The notes under the pieces: model-generated
Told to the model about the DNA's origin: nothing
Database searches by the model: none
Seen by the model: the letters and a program-made list of their open reading frames with translations, nothing else
DNA from: SAR324 cluster bacterium
GTDB taxonomy: Bacteria; SAR324; NAC60-12
Direction of reading: 5' to 3'
DNA: 64,000 nt
NCBI GenBank assembly: GCA_028281495.1
Contig: JANQJU010000061.1
Span: forward strand, 23,875-87,874
Program-made: the position numbers and the translations under genes
Shown here: piece after piece, positions 7,712-14,843 of the stretch
How positions within the stretch are numbered: position 1 is the first letter of the stretch
How the letters are laid out: every line of letters begins with the position of its first letter

Positions 7712-8170
7712 TCACACATCATTTTCAGTTTTACTTGGCGGTTTTCCTTGAGACTGTGCAGGAAAACGGCACACAAAGTGATTTTGACAAACCCGATCTG
7801 AGGAACAGAATTTTCTCAAATCCTTTATGGCTGTCCGGAGGTTTTTGTATGGCTTGGCATTGACGTGATATTTTTCGTCACACAAATCCTTGACCGATTC
7901 TAACTCCCTATACTTCTTCAGTGCCTCGATCATTTCATCGTAATTCTCAAAAAATACCGGGAACCGTTTTTGGGTTTGGTGGTCATCTACCAAATACCCG
8001 TTCATTACTGCTCCCCCTGTGTAACCAGACATGAGAGCATCGTGATTCGATGTGGAATAGATATCGTAAAGGACTTTTGGATCATCTCCATTACCTGCAC
8101 AAACAAAATCCACTGGTTCTCCTTCATCTGCTAACGCTGCCAAGCTTCCAAAAATAGAAATTTTTTTCAT
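7712..8170 (-). CDS. Hypothetical protein, paralogue of the 8267-8671 product
   Basis: A 152-residue protein beginning MKKISIF. Its second half aligns with the neighbour at 8267-8671: a (V/Y)FF(E/D)-x-x-x-(E/D)-x-I-(E/K)-A-(L/I)-KK block, an AIK/AI-D-x-L-(R/K)-KF block and an F-(V/A)-C-x-FP block near the end. It contains several Cys residues. No known domain. The leader has an imperfect six-pair hairpin (about 8196-8212) and the spacer TTATTTCTTAACCTTTAACCC, without G. Confidence 0.65.
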   Translation of the reverse strand: MKKISIFGSLAALADEGEPVDFVCAGNGDDPKVLYDIYSTSNHDALMSGYTGGAVMNGYLVDDHQTQKRFPVFFENYDEMIEALKKYRELESVKDLCDEKYHVNAKPYKNLRTAIKDLRKFCSSDRVCQNHFVCRFPAQSQGKPPSKTENDV

Positions 8171-8266
8171 GGGTTAAAGGTTAAGAAATAAGATTCCCCT
8201 CACTCTGAGGAGATTTCAGATAATTGAAACGTTGGCCCTTTTGGCAAGAACCAATGTTCGTTATTT

Positions 8267-8671
8267 TCAAAAAAAATCTGAATCGTCGGGGAAGTAACAA
8301 GCAAAGGATTTTCCCTCTTTCGCCTGTTCCGACGAGTGAAATTTTTTCAAAGCATCAATGGCATCCTTAAAGGTGAAATAGCATTCTGCTTGAAACTGTG
8401 AAGATTCTTGAAACAGATCCTCACTTATTTCGAACAAATGGAATTTCTTAATGGCCTTGATGGCATCCTGTGGTTCGTCAAAGTACATCGGGACGGGTTG
8501 TTGCGTTTTGACATCGAAAATCACAAACCCTGTTTGATGATGATCTTTTTCGACGAGATGTAATTCATAGAGGAGTTGACCTTCCATCGCTTCATTTTCA
8601 TAAATGAGCATAAATGGACTATTGTGAGTCCCAAAACTGTGAACTCCGCTATCAAAAATGAGTTTTTTCAT
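8267..8671 (-). CDS. Hypothetical protein, paralogue of the 7712-8170 product
   Basis: A 134-residue soluble protein beginning MKKLIF. It repeats an AI-x-(A/K)-(I/L)-KKFH helix twice (about residues 69-77 and 108-116), so it may itself be an internal duplication. Tail blocks match the neighbour at 7712-8170. Function unknown. Its leader hairpin (8696-8716) is followed by TTATTCATTAACCATTTC before the ATG. Confidence 0.65.
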   Translation of the reverse strand: MKKLIFDSGVHSFGTHNSPFMLIYENEAMEGQLLYELHLVEKDHHQTGFVIFDVKTQQPVPMYFDEPQDAIKAIKKFHLFEISEDLFQESSQFQAECYFTFKDAIDALKKFHSSEQAKEGKSFACYFPDDSDFF

Positions 8672-8695
8672 GATGAAATGGTTAATGAATAAGTG

Positions 8696-8716
8696 ATCAC
8701 CTCACAACGAGGTGAT
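8696..8716 (-). promoter_or_regulatory. Leader hairpin before gene 8267-8671
   Basis: ATCACCTC pairs perfectly with GAGGTGAT around a five-base loop. Position and size match the ACATCTTC-type hairpins of the sister leaders although the stem sequence differs, which argues for selection on structure. Confidence 0.65.
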
Positions 8717-8729
8717 TTCTAAGATTCGA

Positions 8730-8790
8730 GCAGCCGCTACTCAAGCAACTGCTCTGGAGTTTTTAAGAGTTCTTAGCTCTGCCGACAATG
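8730..8790 (-). repeat. About 60-nt conserved upstream element, copy B
   Basis: Contains CAGCCGCT-ACTCA-AGCAACTG and the conserved GAGTTCTTAGCTCTGCC block, followed by GACAATG. Located upstream of the leader hairpin of gene 8267-8671. Confidence 0.7.
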
Positions 8791-8825
8791 TTTTCGCATC
8801 CCCTCCATTGTGGAGACAATCAGCA

Positions 8826-8867
8826 TTTTTCCGAACTGGCGGAACCTAAGACCGTTTGCTGTTCACC
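8826..8867. repeat. 42-bp direct repeat, copy 2
   Basis: Matches 5663-5704 with one mismatch. Lies eight bases beyond the stop of the leftward methyltransferase gene. The role is unknown. Confidence 0.7.
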
Positions 8868-8875
8868 CATTTCCA

Positions 8876-9715
8876 TTAATACGTGGTTGCTGGTTTCCAC
8901 TCCTTGATTTGGGAGACCAGATTCGCCAAGGGAGACACATAAGGTTGTCTGGTGGATATTTCCTCCTTCTGTGGCCCTTGATGGATTTGGAGACGTTCTT
9001 TCATCATCTGAAAGTAACGTGGGTCTTTTTCAATAGCGAGATAACGCCGGTTGCAACGTAAACAGGCTGCGGGGGTACTTCCCCCACCCGCAAAACTGTC
9101 TAGCACCAAATCCCAAGGATTGCTGAATACCTCGACTAATCGCTGGATCAAGTGTTCAGGCTTTTCCGTGGGGTGTTTGCTCTTTTTGTAACCGGGGCCG
9201 ATTCGATAAGACATCACGTTCGTCATGGCTTCCTGCGACAAGAAGTTGAACGTTCGTGGCCTATAGTCCCCTGTATCCATGTTGTTTAAAAGCCAGACCC
9301 CCCATTCAAAACAAGATCGAAATCCGTTTTGTTTGCAATGATGTACGGGGTTTTCTTTATGCAACAGTATTGGATTTTTGAACTGAAACACCCGACGACG
9401 TTCCAGTTCGTGAGCAAGCCATCCCCCGGTGTGATAGTCAAAAAATAGTACTAAACTCGCATTGGGTTTGAGGATGCGTTTGTATTCTGCACACACCTGA
9501 AAAACGAAGTTGAAATACGCTTCTTCTGACTCCCACTTGTCCCATTCTCCAAAATCGGCAGCGACCACGCCTTTTTTACTATTGTAGGTCAGTCCGCCTT
9601 TGCCGGAGATGTTGTAGGGAAAATCCGAACAAATGAAATCCACCGATTGATTCGGTAGTTGTGCCATCACTTCAAGGCAATCACCTTGAATGAGTTGTGA
9701 ATGATCTGTGTTCAT
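8876..9715 (-). CDS. DNA N6-adenine/N4-cytosine methyltransferase
   Basis: A 279-residue amino-methyltransferase. Catalytic motif IV appears as SDFPYN at residues 30-35 (an uncommon DFPY form of the usual DPPY), and the S-adenosylmethionine motif I as DSFAGGGST near residues 206-214. With motif IV preceding motif I this is the beta-type order. I chose ATG 9715 because the frame upstream of it runs through the hairpin and repeat leader. No restriction nuclease gene is adjacent, so it is probably an orphan methyltransferase protecting or regulating the mobile element. Confidence 0.88.
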   Translation of the reverse strand: MNTDHSQLIQGDCLEVMAQLPNQSVDFICSDFPYNISGKGGLTYNSKKGVVAADFGEWDKWESEEAYFNFVFQVCAEYKRILKPNASLVLFFDYHTGGWLAHELERRRVFQFKNPILLHKENPVHHCKQNGFRSCFEWGVWLLNNMDTGDYRPRTFNFLSQEAMTNVMSYRIGPGYKKSKHPTEKPEHLIQRLVEVFSNPWDLVLDSFAGGGSTPAACLRCNRRYLAIEKDPRYFQMMKERLQIHQGPQKEEISTRQPYVSPLANLVSQIKEWKPATTY

Positions 9716-9737
9716 AAGGTTGAGGTTAATAAATAAG

Positions 9738-9758
9738 ACATCTTCACGGTGAAGACGT
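9738..9758 (-). promoter_or_regulatory. Leader hairpin before the methyltransferase gene
   Basis: ACATCTTC pairs with GAAGACGT (one G-U type change) around a five-base loop. The spacer to the ATG contains TTATTTATTAACCTC and no G on the gene strand. Confidence 0.65.
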
Positions 9759-9767
9759 TTCAGTAAA

Positions 9768-9833
9768 GAAGCCATCCTACAATGAAGGACGACTGCTCTG
9801 GAGTTTAAAGAGTTCTTAGCTCTGCCGACGATG
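9768..9833 (-). repeat. About 60-nt conserved upstream element, copy C
   Basis: Retains GAGTTCTTAGCTCTGCCGACGATG, but the left stem is replaced by a different pair (CATCCT and AGGA). Stem bases change while the ability to pair is kept, which suggests a structured RNA. Confidence 0.65.
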
Positions 9834-9849
9834 AAAGTGCAGCTTCTAT

Positions 9850-10098
9850 CTAAGCTAGTTCCAAAGCATAGAATGAGAAACAAGGCTCGTACTGTATGTA
9901 GTCTTCTGGAGGATCTACAAAAGTTTTTTCACATTTGGCGATTGCTTCGGCTTCGCTACATGCTTCACCTTGCCAAACAATCACGCCACTGCCTTCGAAT
10001 TCCATACAGTAGTAATCGTCTTTTTCTTCATCATAGTACTGCAATTCGGGTGCGGTATATCCATCTACGCACACGATGAAAGTTTTTTTCTTTTTCAT
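9850..10098 (-). CDS. Small acidic hypothetical protein, 82 residues
   Basis: Begins MKKKKTFIV and continues with a Tyr/Asp/Glu-rich stretch (YYDEEKDDYY). The middle region with EA-x-AIAKCEK resembles helical blocks of the array proteins at 5683-6030 and 6312-6683. Four Cys residues. No family recognised. It follows the same hairpin plus T/A-rich leader. Confidence 0.65.
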   Translation of the reverse strand: MKKKKTFIVCVDGYTAPELQYYDEEKDDYYCMEFEGSGVIVWQGEACSEAEAIAKCEKTFVDPPEDYIQYEPCFSFYALELA

Positions 10099-10120
10099 AA
10101 ATGTAAGTTTAAAAAATAGG

Positions 10121-10141
10121 ACATCTTCACAATGAAGATAT
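10121..10141 (-). promoter_or_regulatory. Leader hairpin before gene 9850-10098
   Basis: ACATCTTC pairs with GAAGATAT around a five-base loop. The gene-strand spacer CCTATTTTTTAAACTTACATTT lacks G and a Shine-Dalgarno site. Confidence 0.6.
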
Positions 10142-10150
10142 TTCGAGCAA

Positions 10151-10211
10151 GCAGCCGCTGCTGAAGCGACTGTTCTGGAGTTTTTTAGAGTTCTTAACTC
10201 TGCCGACGATG
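10151..10211 (-). repeat. About 60-nt conserved upstream element, copy D
   Basis: CAGCCGCT-GCTGA-AGCGACTG stem followed by the GAGTTCTTAACTCTGCCGACGATG block. Upstream of the leader hairpin of gene 9850-10098. Confidence 0.7.
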
Positions 10212-10239
10212 TTCAGTCACAAGACGAATCCCAGCGTGG

Positions 10240-10407
10240 TTAGACCAAACCAAGTTTCTCCAAAAATTCGTAGTCGAGTTCGCTGTCACATTCAGGACAT
10301 TGAAACTCAATCCAGCCGTCTATGTCAGGCTCATCCAACCAGTAACCTTCTCTCACCCAGATACGTCGTTGTTGTTTCTGGCACATGGGGCAAGTAAAAG
10401 TTTTCAT
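10240..10407 (-). CDS. Zinc-ribbon mini-protein, 55 residues
   Basis: ATG at 10407 opens a 55-codon frame with two CxxC knuckles, CPMC at residues 6-9 and CPEC at residues 37-40, typical of a zinc ribbon. The rest is acidic. Such mini zinc ribbons often bind nucleic acid or act as protein adaptors, but no specific family is recognised. The gene fits the gap between 9850-10098 and 10508-10963 on the same strand. Its leader contains an AAAGCC/GGCTTT stem and TCAATTAAC before the ATG. Confidence 0.6.
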   Translation of the reverse strand: MKTFTCPMCQKQQRRIWVREGYWLDEPDIDGWIEFQCPECDSELDYEFLEKLGLV

Positions 10408-10507
10408 GATGAAAAGTTAATTGACAAAAAAGCAAAAAGCCCCCTTTAGGTGAAGACCCAAGACGGCTTTCTTCGATGATTAACGTCCTCTCGGAATTCT
10501 AATACGC

Positions 10508-10963
10508 CTATGCCGCTTGGGGTTCCGCAGTGACCCAATGGCTGCCGTACTTGTCCTCCATGTCTGCAAAGCTGGGGTCCTCTTTGGGTGGTTTCTTGGC
10601 GCTGGGATGACAATAGCCCCAGGCCTTTCGTTTCTTCACCCATTTGAATCCCAGTTCTTTCAATGTGGCCTTTTTGGCTTCTTGTTCTCCATGCACCCAG
10701 ATCCACACCCCAATGAACTGATGGGTGAGGCCCAAGGCTTTCAGGGTAGTCGAGAGTTCTCTCGTCTCCGCTTTGGCTTCCGCCGACAGAGTTAACTCTT
10801 CTTTGGCCTGCACTGCGTCCCTCGTTTGGTCCGCGACTGCATCCACCCTGGATGGAGAATCGTTTTGCCCTTCAGGAACCACGTTTTGCTGTGACACTTC
10901 GGAAGGTCGTGAGTTGGCCTTCTCATGGGAAGGACCGCCGTCGATGTGAGTGTTTTGCGTCAT
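10508..10963 (-). CDS. Hypothetical protein with W-V-x-G...LGFKW-x-x-x-x-K-x-W module
   Basis: A 151-residue protein. The first 60 residues are polar and likely disordered. A compact C-terminal module has IWVHGE followed by LKELGFKW and K-x-x-AWGYCHP, a pattern I have seen in phage and integrative-element proteins of unknown role. I set the start at ATG 10963, because the frame upstream of it overlaps the gene 11008-11184 and a hairpin. The leader hairpin is at 10993-11023. Confidence 0.65.
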   Translation of the reverse strand: MTQNTHIDGGPSHEKANSRPSEVSQQNVVPEGQNDSPSRVDAVADQTRDAVQAKEELTLSAEAKAETRELSTTLKALGLTHQFIGVWIWVHGEQEAKKATLKELGFKWVKKRKAWGYCHPSAKKPPKEDPSFADMEDKYGSHWVTAEPQAA

Positions 10964-10992
10964 AATCAAAAGATTAAGAATTGAATAAAAAC

Positions 10993-11023
10993 CACGCTGC
11001 CTGCCGTTCAAGCGTGCAGCGTG
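10993..11023 (-). promoter_or_regulatory. Leader hairpin before gene 10508-10963
   Basis: CACGCTGC (10993-11000) pairs perfectly with GCAGCGTG (11016-11023). It overlaps the last codons of the upstream gene 11008-11184. The spacer to the ATG contains TTATTCAATTCTTAATC. Confidence 0.6.
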
Positions 11024-11184
11024 ATGTACATGATGGGCAAGAGGACCAGGAATCGGAGCAACCAAGCGACTAACTCGGTTTTCCATTGCTGGAGCCGTTT
11101 TGCCTTTTTTGCCAGATACACCTCGTAGGGGTACCACGGAGTGTCTCTGGGCTTCACTGCCGACGATGTGTGTGTTTTTGTCAT
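11008..11184 (-). CDS. Small C-tail-anchored membrane protein, 58 residues
   Basis: ATG at 11184 gives 58 residues: a polar, basic N-terminal half and a hydrophobic C-terminal helix (about residues 38-55) ending shortly after. The layout is that of a small inner-membrane protein. It resembles the mini-protein at 6098-6268. The leader has a weak CTTCC/GGAAG stem and no clear ribosome site. Confidence 0.5.
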   Translation of the reverse strand: MTKTHTSSAVKPRDTPWYPYEVYLAKKAKRLQQWKTELVAWLLRFLVLLPIMYITLHA

Positions 11185-11195
11185 GATCTTGAAAC

Positions 11196-11396
11196 TTAAG
11201 TGACAAAAATCCCTTCCTTCTCGTTGGAAGAAAGCGAGGTGGTTTTTTGAAGCCATTCAACGAAGCGATTACCGTCGAATGACCAAAAACCGGTTAAGAT
11301 GAAAGGTGCCTCTACGCTGGCGCGCTGTGAGCGTTTTGAGACCCAGTCAAATTTCGACCTATTTTCAGCACTATCATTGAAACGTTTTTTGGTCAA
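11196..11396 (-). CDS. Possible small protein at the head of the array
   Basis: A 66-codon frame from a TTG start contains a plausible FILTGFWSFDGNRFVEWLQ segment. A nearby ATG with the array-type leader (GGTTAACCCA directly before ATG at about 11412) opens a different frame that stops after six codons. Either the real start is non-standard or a one-base change has broken the gene. Low confidence. Confidence 0.3.
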   Translation of the reverse strand: MTKKRFNDSAENRSKFDWVSKRSQRASVEAPFILTGFWSFDGNRFVEWLQKTTSLSSNEKEGIFVT

Positions 11397-11596
11397 AAGA
11401 ATAATGATTTCATTGGGTTAACCTGTATATCTGAGTATATATGGGGGTGTACATCTGGGGGTAATTGTGAGATATACGCTTTTTAAATTGGGGGTTTGAG
11501 GGACTCTTTCCTCCACAACGCCGAGGACACGATGTGTGTTTTTTTAAGGGAAATATCCAATGGACTCTTTTTCGTGGATTATGAGGGAAATGACGG

Positions 11597-13732
11597 ATGC
11601 GTGAGCCGCAAGTAGCAGCAACCGAGGACCATTTGCAGCGTCTGGAAACCGATCTGGTTCAGAAGCTACGTCCTTGGCAGGGAGAGCGAGATATACGGGG
11701 GCCATTCGAGGCTCGAATGTTATTGAAGGAGATTGTGACCCATGCTGCCACAGCAGAACAACTCCAAGCGGATTTAAGCCGCTTCTTGGCCAAATACCCT
11801 TTGCGCATCGATGAACCGTTTCAGGGGAAAACCGTATTGATCCATTGTATCCAACGGCAATACCCACTGGTGGAATGGCTGCTGGAGCACGGAGCCAGTT
11901 TGGTGTTCAATCTGTTTGTCGCTACTTCAGGCCATCATCATGGGGCGTTTACCGTGTTGCTTGACAAAATGGATGACCCTTCAAAGGCTTATATGGAGGA
12001 TTGGTTTGTGTGGGGGGATCTTCCTAAACTGCGTAATAGCACCGGGGTGCTCAGTGTTTTGCAACGGGCCATGTTTTCGGGGCAACCGTTCTTTGTACAA
12101 GCTTTGCTGGATCGGGGAATCTCCCCACTACAGGGAGATCTAGAAAACTTGGTTCCCTTGCATTATGCCGCGATGAGCAATGCCTACTCTACGGCGTTGC
12201 AGGCACTTCAACGAGGGATTCCCATTACGCGAGATCGCTGTGGACTCACTCCTTTGGATTATGCGCGTAAACATGAGCATCCAGATCTTGTGCAACTCTT
12301 GGAACCCTATGAACGGGACCATCCCCCGGCCCCCTTGCCAGTGATCCCAGATATACAATTCCCTCCCGACGTGGATCGTTTCAGCGATCAAATTACCCAA
12401 ATTTTTGCTGTCTCCGACTCCAGTCGAGATACGTTATTCACTTATGGCTTTCGGAAGTTTGGAGGGACTCCGCATCTGAACCCTTATATCTGCGCGATCA
12501 TGGAGCATCCGCGCTTCGATGCCTATTTTCATTACTTATGCTGTGTGCAATGGGATGAACCACATCATCAACGAGCACGGGACTACCTCGTTGAGTGGGA
12601 CAGGGTGAAGCCGCATTTCCTGTTCATCAACTATACGGAGTTGAACGAACGGACCGCCAAAGGACATTACAATTTTTTGATCTATTCGTTGATCAGTAAC
12701 AACGAAACCTATGCTCAGTTTTTGCTCCGACAAGGCATCGAAACGTGGATTCAAGATGCCTATGGGGATTCTCCGGCCTTTTATGCCGCTGCGGTGGGCA
12801 ATGTGACTTTGTTTCAGCAGCTCTTGTCAAACAATGTCCTGACCCTTTACACTCAAGACATATATGGGCAAACCGGATGGCATTATATCGAAGCTTTGGC
12901 AAAACAAGCCCTTCCCAACTCGGACACTCCTTACCGTTCCACGAAGCACCAAGCCATCTTAGAGTATGCTCAGCAACGGGATCGCTGGTTTCGTCGTTTC
13001 ACTCGCTTCCTCCATATGCACCTCGATCAACTTCTGCACCAGATTCCGGCGGAAAACCAAGAATTGCAGGATTATGTCCGACGTTTGGCTTTGTTTGAAC
13101 AAGGATTCGCCGATGCCAAGGAGTTGGTGAAAGAGTACCACCATATGGTTGAGCAACTCATTGGTGTGATCGATCCCCGTTCAGTGACCGATGAGGTACG
13201 TGAGAGTTTAGGGAAACTGGGATTTGACGTTGGTGCTCTTAAGTCCTCGAATGAGGAACCATCCACTTTCCGAATTGAGCATTCTCAGATGAATGCCTTT
13301 TTACAGGAGGTTTTTCCTCCTGAAGTTTATGCTGATGGAGAAGTCGTCCGGGTGATCAATTTTCTGACGGAACACGATTTGTACTACCGGAATGCGCCTC
13401 GTTGGGATCAGCGGGATACTTCCCGCTATCCAAGCAGTAGGGACCTGTACCAATTCATCCTCAACGAATATATGGATTTTTCCCCCATCACTCATGCTTC
13501 TTTTCGCAATTACAACCAAACTCAGTACCTTCCCAAAGCGCAGCAGGAAGCGTTGATCAAGCAGGGACGCATGGTGGACCGTGACTTGGTAGGTCTGATC
13601 AAAACCCGAAACTTTTTAATACGCCATCCTGAAACCGATAATCCTCGGGATTTGGATAGCTCTTGTCGCGACATCTGGTGGAAGATCCGCCAACGCCACC
13701 CCCAAAGACTCTTAATTAAAACAAATACTTGA
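11597..13732 (+). CDS. Ankyrin-repeat protein, 711 residues
   Basis: Ankyrin-type helix pairs are visible near residues 70-100 (T-V-L-I-H-C-I ... LLEHGA), 150-240 (VLQRAM ... LLDRGI; L-x-P-L-H-Y-A-A; G-L-T-P-L-D-Y-A) and 360-430 (LLRQGI; D-S-P-A-F-Y-A-A; LLSNN). The C-terminal 250 residues are helical without a recognised domain. There is no signal peptide or membrane segment. The initiator is taken as ATG 11597; no strong ribosome site is seen. Ankyrin repeats mediate protein-protein contacts; the partner is unknown. It is the first rightward gene after the leftward array and is followed by the tandem repeat region at 13830. Confidence 0.8.
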   Translation: MREPQVAATEDHLQRLETDLVQKLRPWQGERDIRGPFEARMLLKEIVTHAATAEQLQADLSRFLAKYPLRIDEPFQGKTVLIHCIQRQYPLVEWLLEHGASLVFNLFVATSGHHHGAFTVLLDKMDDPSKAYMEDWFVWGDLPKLRNSTGVLSVLQRAMFSGQPFFVQALLDRGISPLQGDLENLVPLHYAAMSNAYSTALQALQRGIPITRDRCGLTPLDYARKHEHPDLVQLLEPYERDHPPAPLPVIPDIQFPPDVDRFSDQITQIFAVSDSSRDTLFTYGFRKFGGTPHLNPYICAIMEHPRFDAYFHYLCCVQWDEPHHQRARDYLVEWDRVKPHFLFINYTELNERTAKGHYNFLIYSLISNNETYAQFLLRQGIETWIQDAYGDSPAFYAAAVGNVTLFQQLLSNNVLTLYTQDIYGQTGWHYIEALAKQALPNSDTPYRSTKHQAILEYAQQRDRWFRRFTRFLHMHLDQLLHQIPAENQELQDYVRRLALFEQGFADAKELVKEYHHMVEQLIGVIDPRSVTDEVRESLGKLGFDVGALKSSNEEPSTFRIEHSQMNAFLQEVFPPEVYADGEVVRVINFLTEHDLYYRNAPRWDQRDTSRYPSSRDLYQFILNEYMDFSPITHASFRNYNQTQYLPKAQQEALIKQGRMVDRDLVGLIKTRNFLIRHPETDNPRDLDSSCRDIWWKIRQRHPQRLLIKTNT

Positions 13733-13829
13733 GTAAAAAACTCACTTTATATCTTGCATAGTTGTATCCGTGAAATTTAAAGTGAATAAAAACATACACG
13801 AATGTACGGGCGAGTTGTTGCTTGATAAG

Positions 13830-14066
13830 AACGGTATGACGCAGCAATTCAATTTGGTTTATATAGGTTAAATGAAACCACCTTTATAAGCATTGAATCG
13901 CATTAAACGTTTTTTTTGTCTGAAAGAAACGGTATGACGCAGCAATTCAATTTGGTTTATATAGGTTAAAAAACCACCTTTATAAGCATTGAATCGCATT
14001 AAACGTTTTTTTACCTGAAAGAAACGGTATGACGCAGCAATTCAATTTGGTTTATATAGGTTAAAT
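13830..14066 (+). repeat. Tandem repeat, about 96-bp unit, 2.4 copies
   Basis: Units start at 13830, 13928 and 14023 (spacing 98 and 95). Each begins AACGGTATGACGCAGCAATT and contains an 11-codon micro-frame MTQQFNLVYIG. Within a unit ATTCAAT pairs with ATTGAAT and TTATATAGGT with ACCTTTATAA (one mismatch). The two full units end in CGT followed by seven or eight T, as in an intrinsic terminator. The third unit diverges after the micro-frame stop. The 13733-14139 interval holds nothing else recognisable. Confidence 0.8.
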
Positions 14067-14139
14067 GGAATACAGACTGTATATGGTTTTTCAGCTTAAT
14101 AGCGGAACATGTCCATTCCATTTAGCCTTGTAGGGAAAA

Positions 14140-14592
14140 ATGATCATGTTGGCTTCATTCACTCCATTGTTGTTGGGCGGTTTGCTACCGGCATTGCTGT
14201 TCAGTGCCAGTGCCTTGGCCCATCAAACCAGTTTGTTGAACGGAGGCACTCCCGCCTCATATCTGATCGTAGGAGGAGGGGCCATTGCTTTGACTGGATT
14301 GAGTTGGCAGGTCACGTCCCCAGGAACCGTTGCGGTTCCTTGGCCTGCCTTATTTTGGTCCTTAGTGGGTGGAGTGCTGTGGGCCGTGGCCAATGGCACC
14401 ATCGCTTATGTTTTGGAACGCTATGCGTCGGTGTCCCTGGCGCAGTTGGCTCCTTTGATCAATGTGAATGCTTTGCTCACCTCTCTCTTGGCTTTGGGGC
14501 TGTTTGGCGCTTCGCCATCTTTGGCAGTGGAGCAATTGGTGGGGGGAGCTGTTTTGATCGGCTTGGGGAGTCTGTTGGTGATCACGGCTTGA
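14140..14592 (+). CDS. EamA/DMT-like small membrane protein
   Basis: A 150-residue, very hydrophobic protein with four or five membrane helices. The second half (LERYASVSLAQLAPLINVN..., then LVGGAVLIGLGSLLV) follows the pattern of the second half of EamA/drug-metabolite transporter family members and SMR-like proteins. A GGGAAAA stretch precedes ATG 14140; ATG 14146 is an alternative. It stands alone between the tandem repeats and the next operon. Half-length members may work as dimers. The substrate cannot be told. Confidence 0.65.
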   Translation: MIMLASFTPLLLGGLLPALLFSASALAHQTSLLNGGTPASYLIVGGGAIALTGLSWQVTSPGTVAVPWPALFWSLVGGVLWAVANGTIAYVLERYASVSLAQLAPLINVNALLTSLLALGLFGASPSLAVEQLVGGAVLIGLGSLLVITA

Positions 14593-14843
14593 ATGCACAC
14601 GATTTGCGGGGAAAGGAGGTGATGTCCAGTACTGGGTGACGCGGGAGGGCCTATGCGTCCTGAAGCCGTGGAGTGGGAACAGGGGTAGGTGCTCAATCAT
14701 CGTCTCCTTGATCCCGGTTCAGCTTCACAGTTTCTGAGTTGAGACCGTTTTTTAAAACCCCAGCGAGACCGTCGCGAAGGCTTAGGCCTTGGCCTGGTAT
14801 CGTTGTGCCTAAATTGAATCGTAATTTTATGAAACAGGTTGCT

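Noticed and set aside
5683..11260. Integron cassette array with attC sites
   Set aside because: Small same-strand genes separated by palindromes suggested it, but the palindromes sit in 5' leaders, no GTTRRRY/RYYYAAC core pair is present, the 60-nt element is too conserved in its centre, and no IntI-type integrase is seen.
10508..11260. A single 250-residue protein spanning the whole leftward frame
   Set aside because: Its first 99 codons overlap the small membrane gene 11008-11184 and a perfect hairpin; the array-type start at 10963 is more likely.
13830..14066. CRISPR array
   Set aside because: The repeated unit is about 96 bases and contiguous; there are no variable spacers of uniform length and no cas genes.
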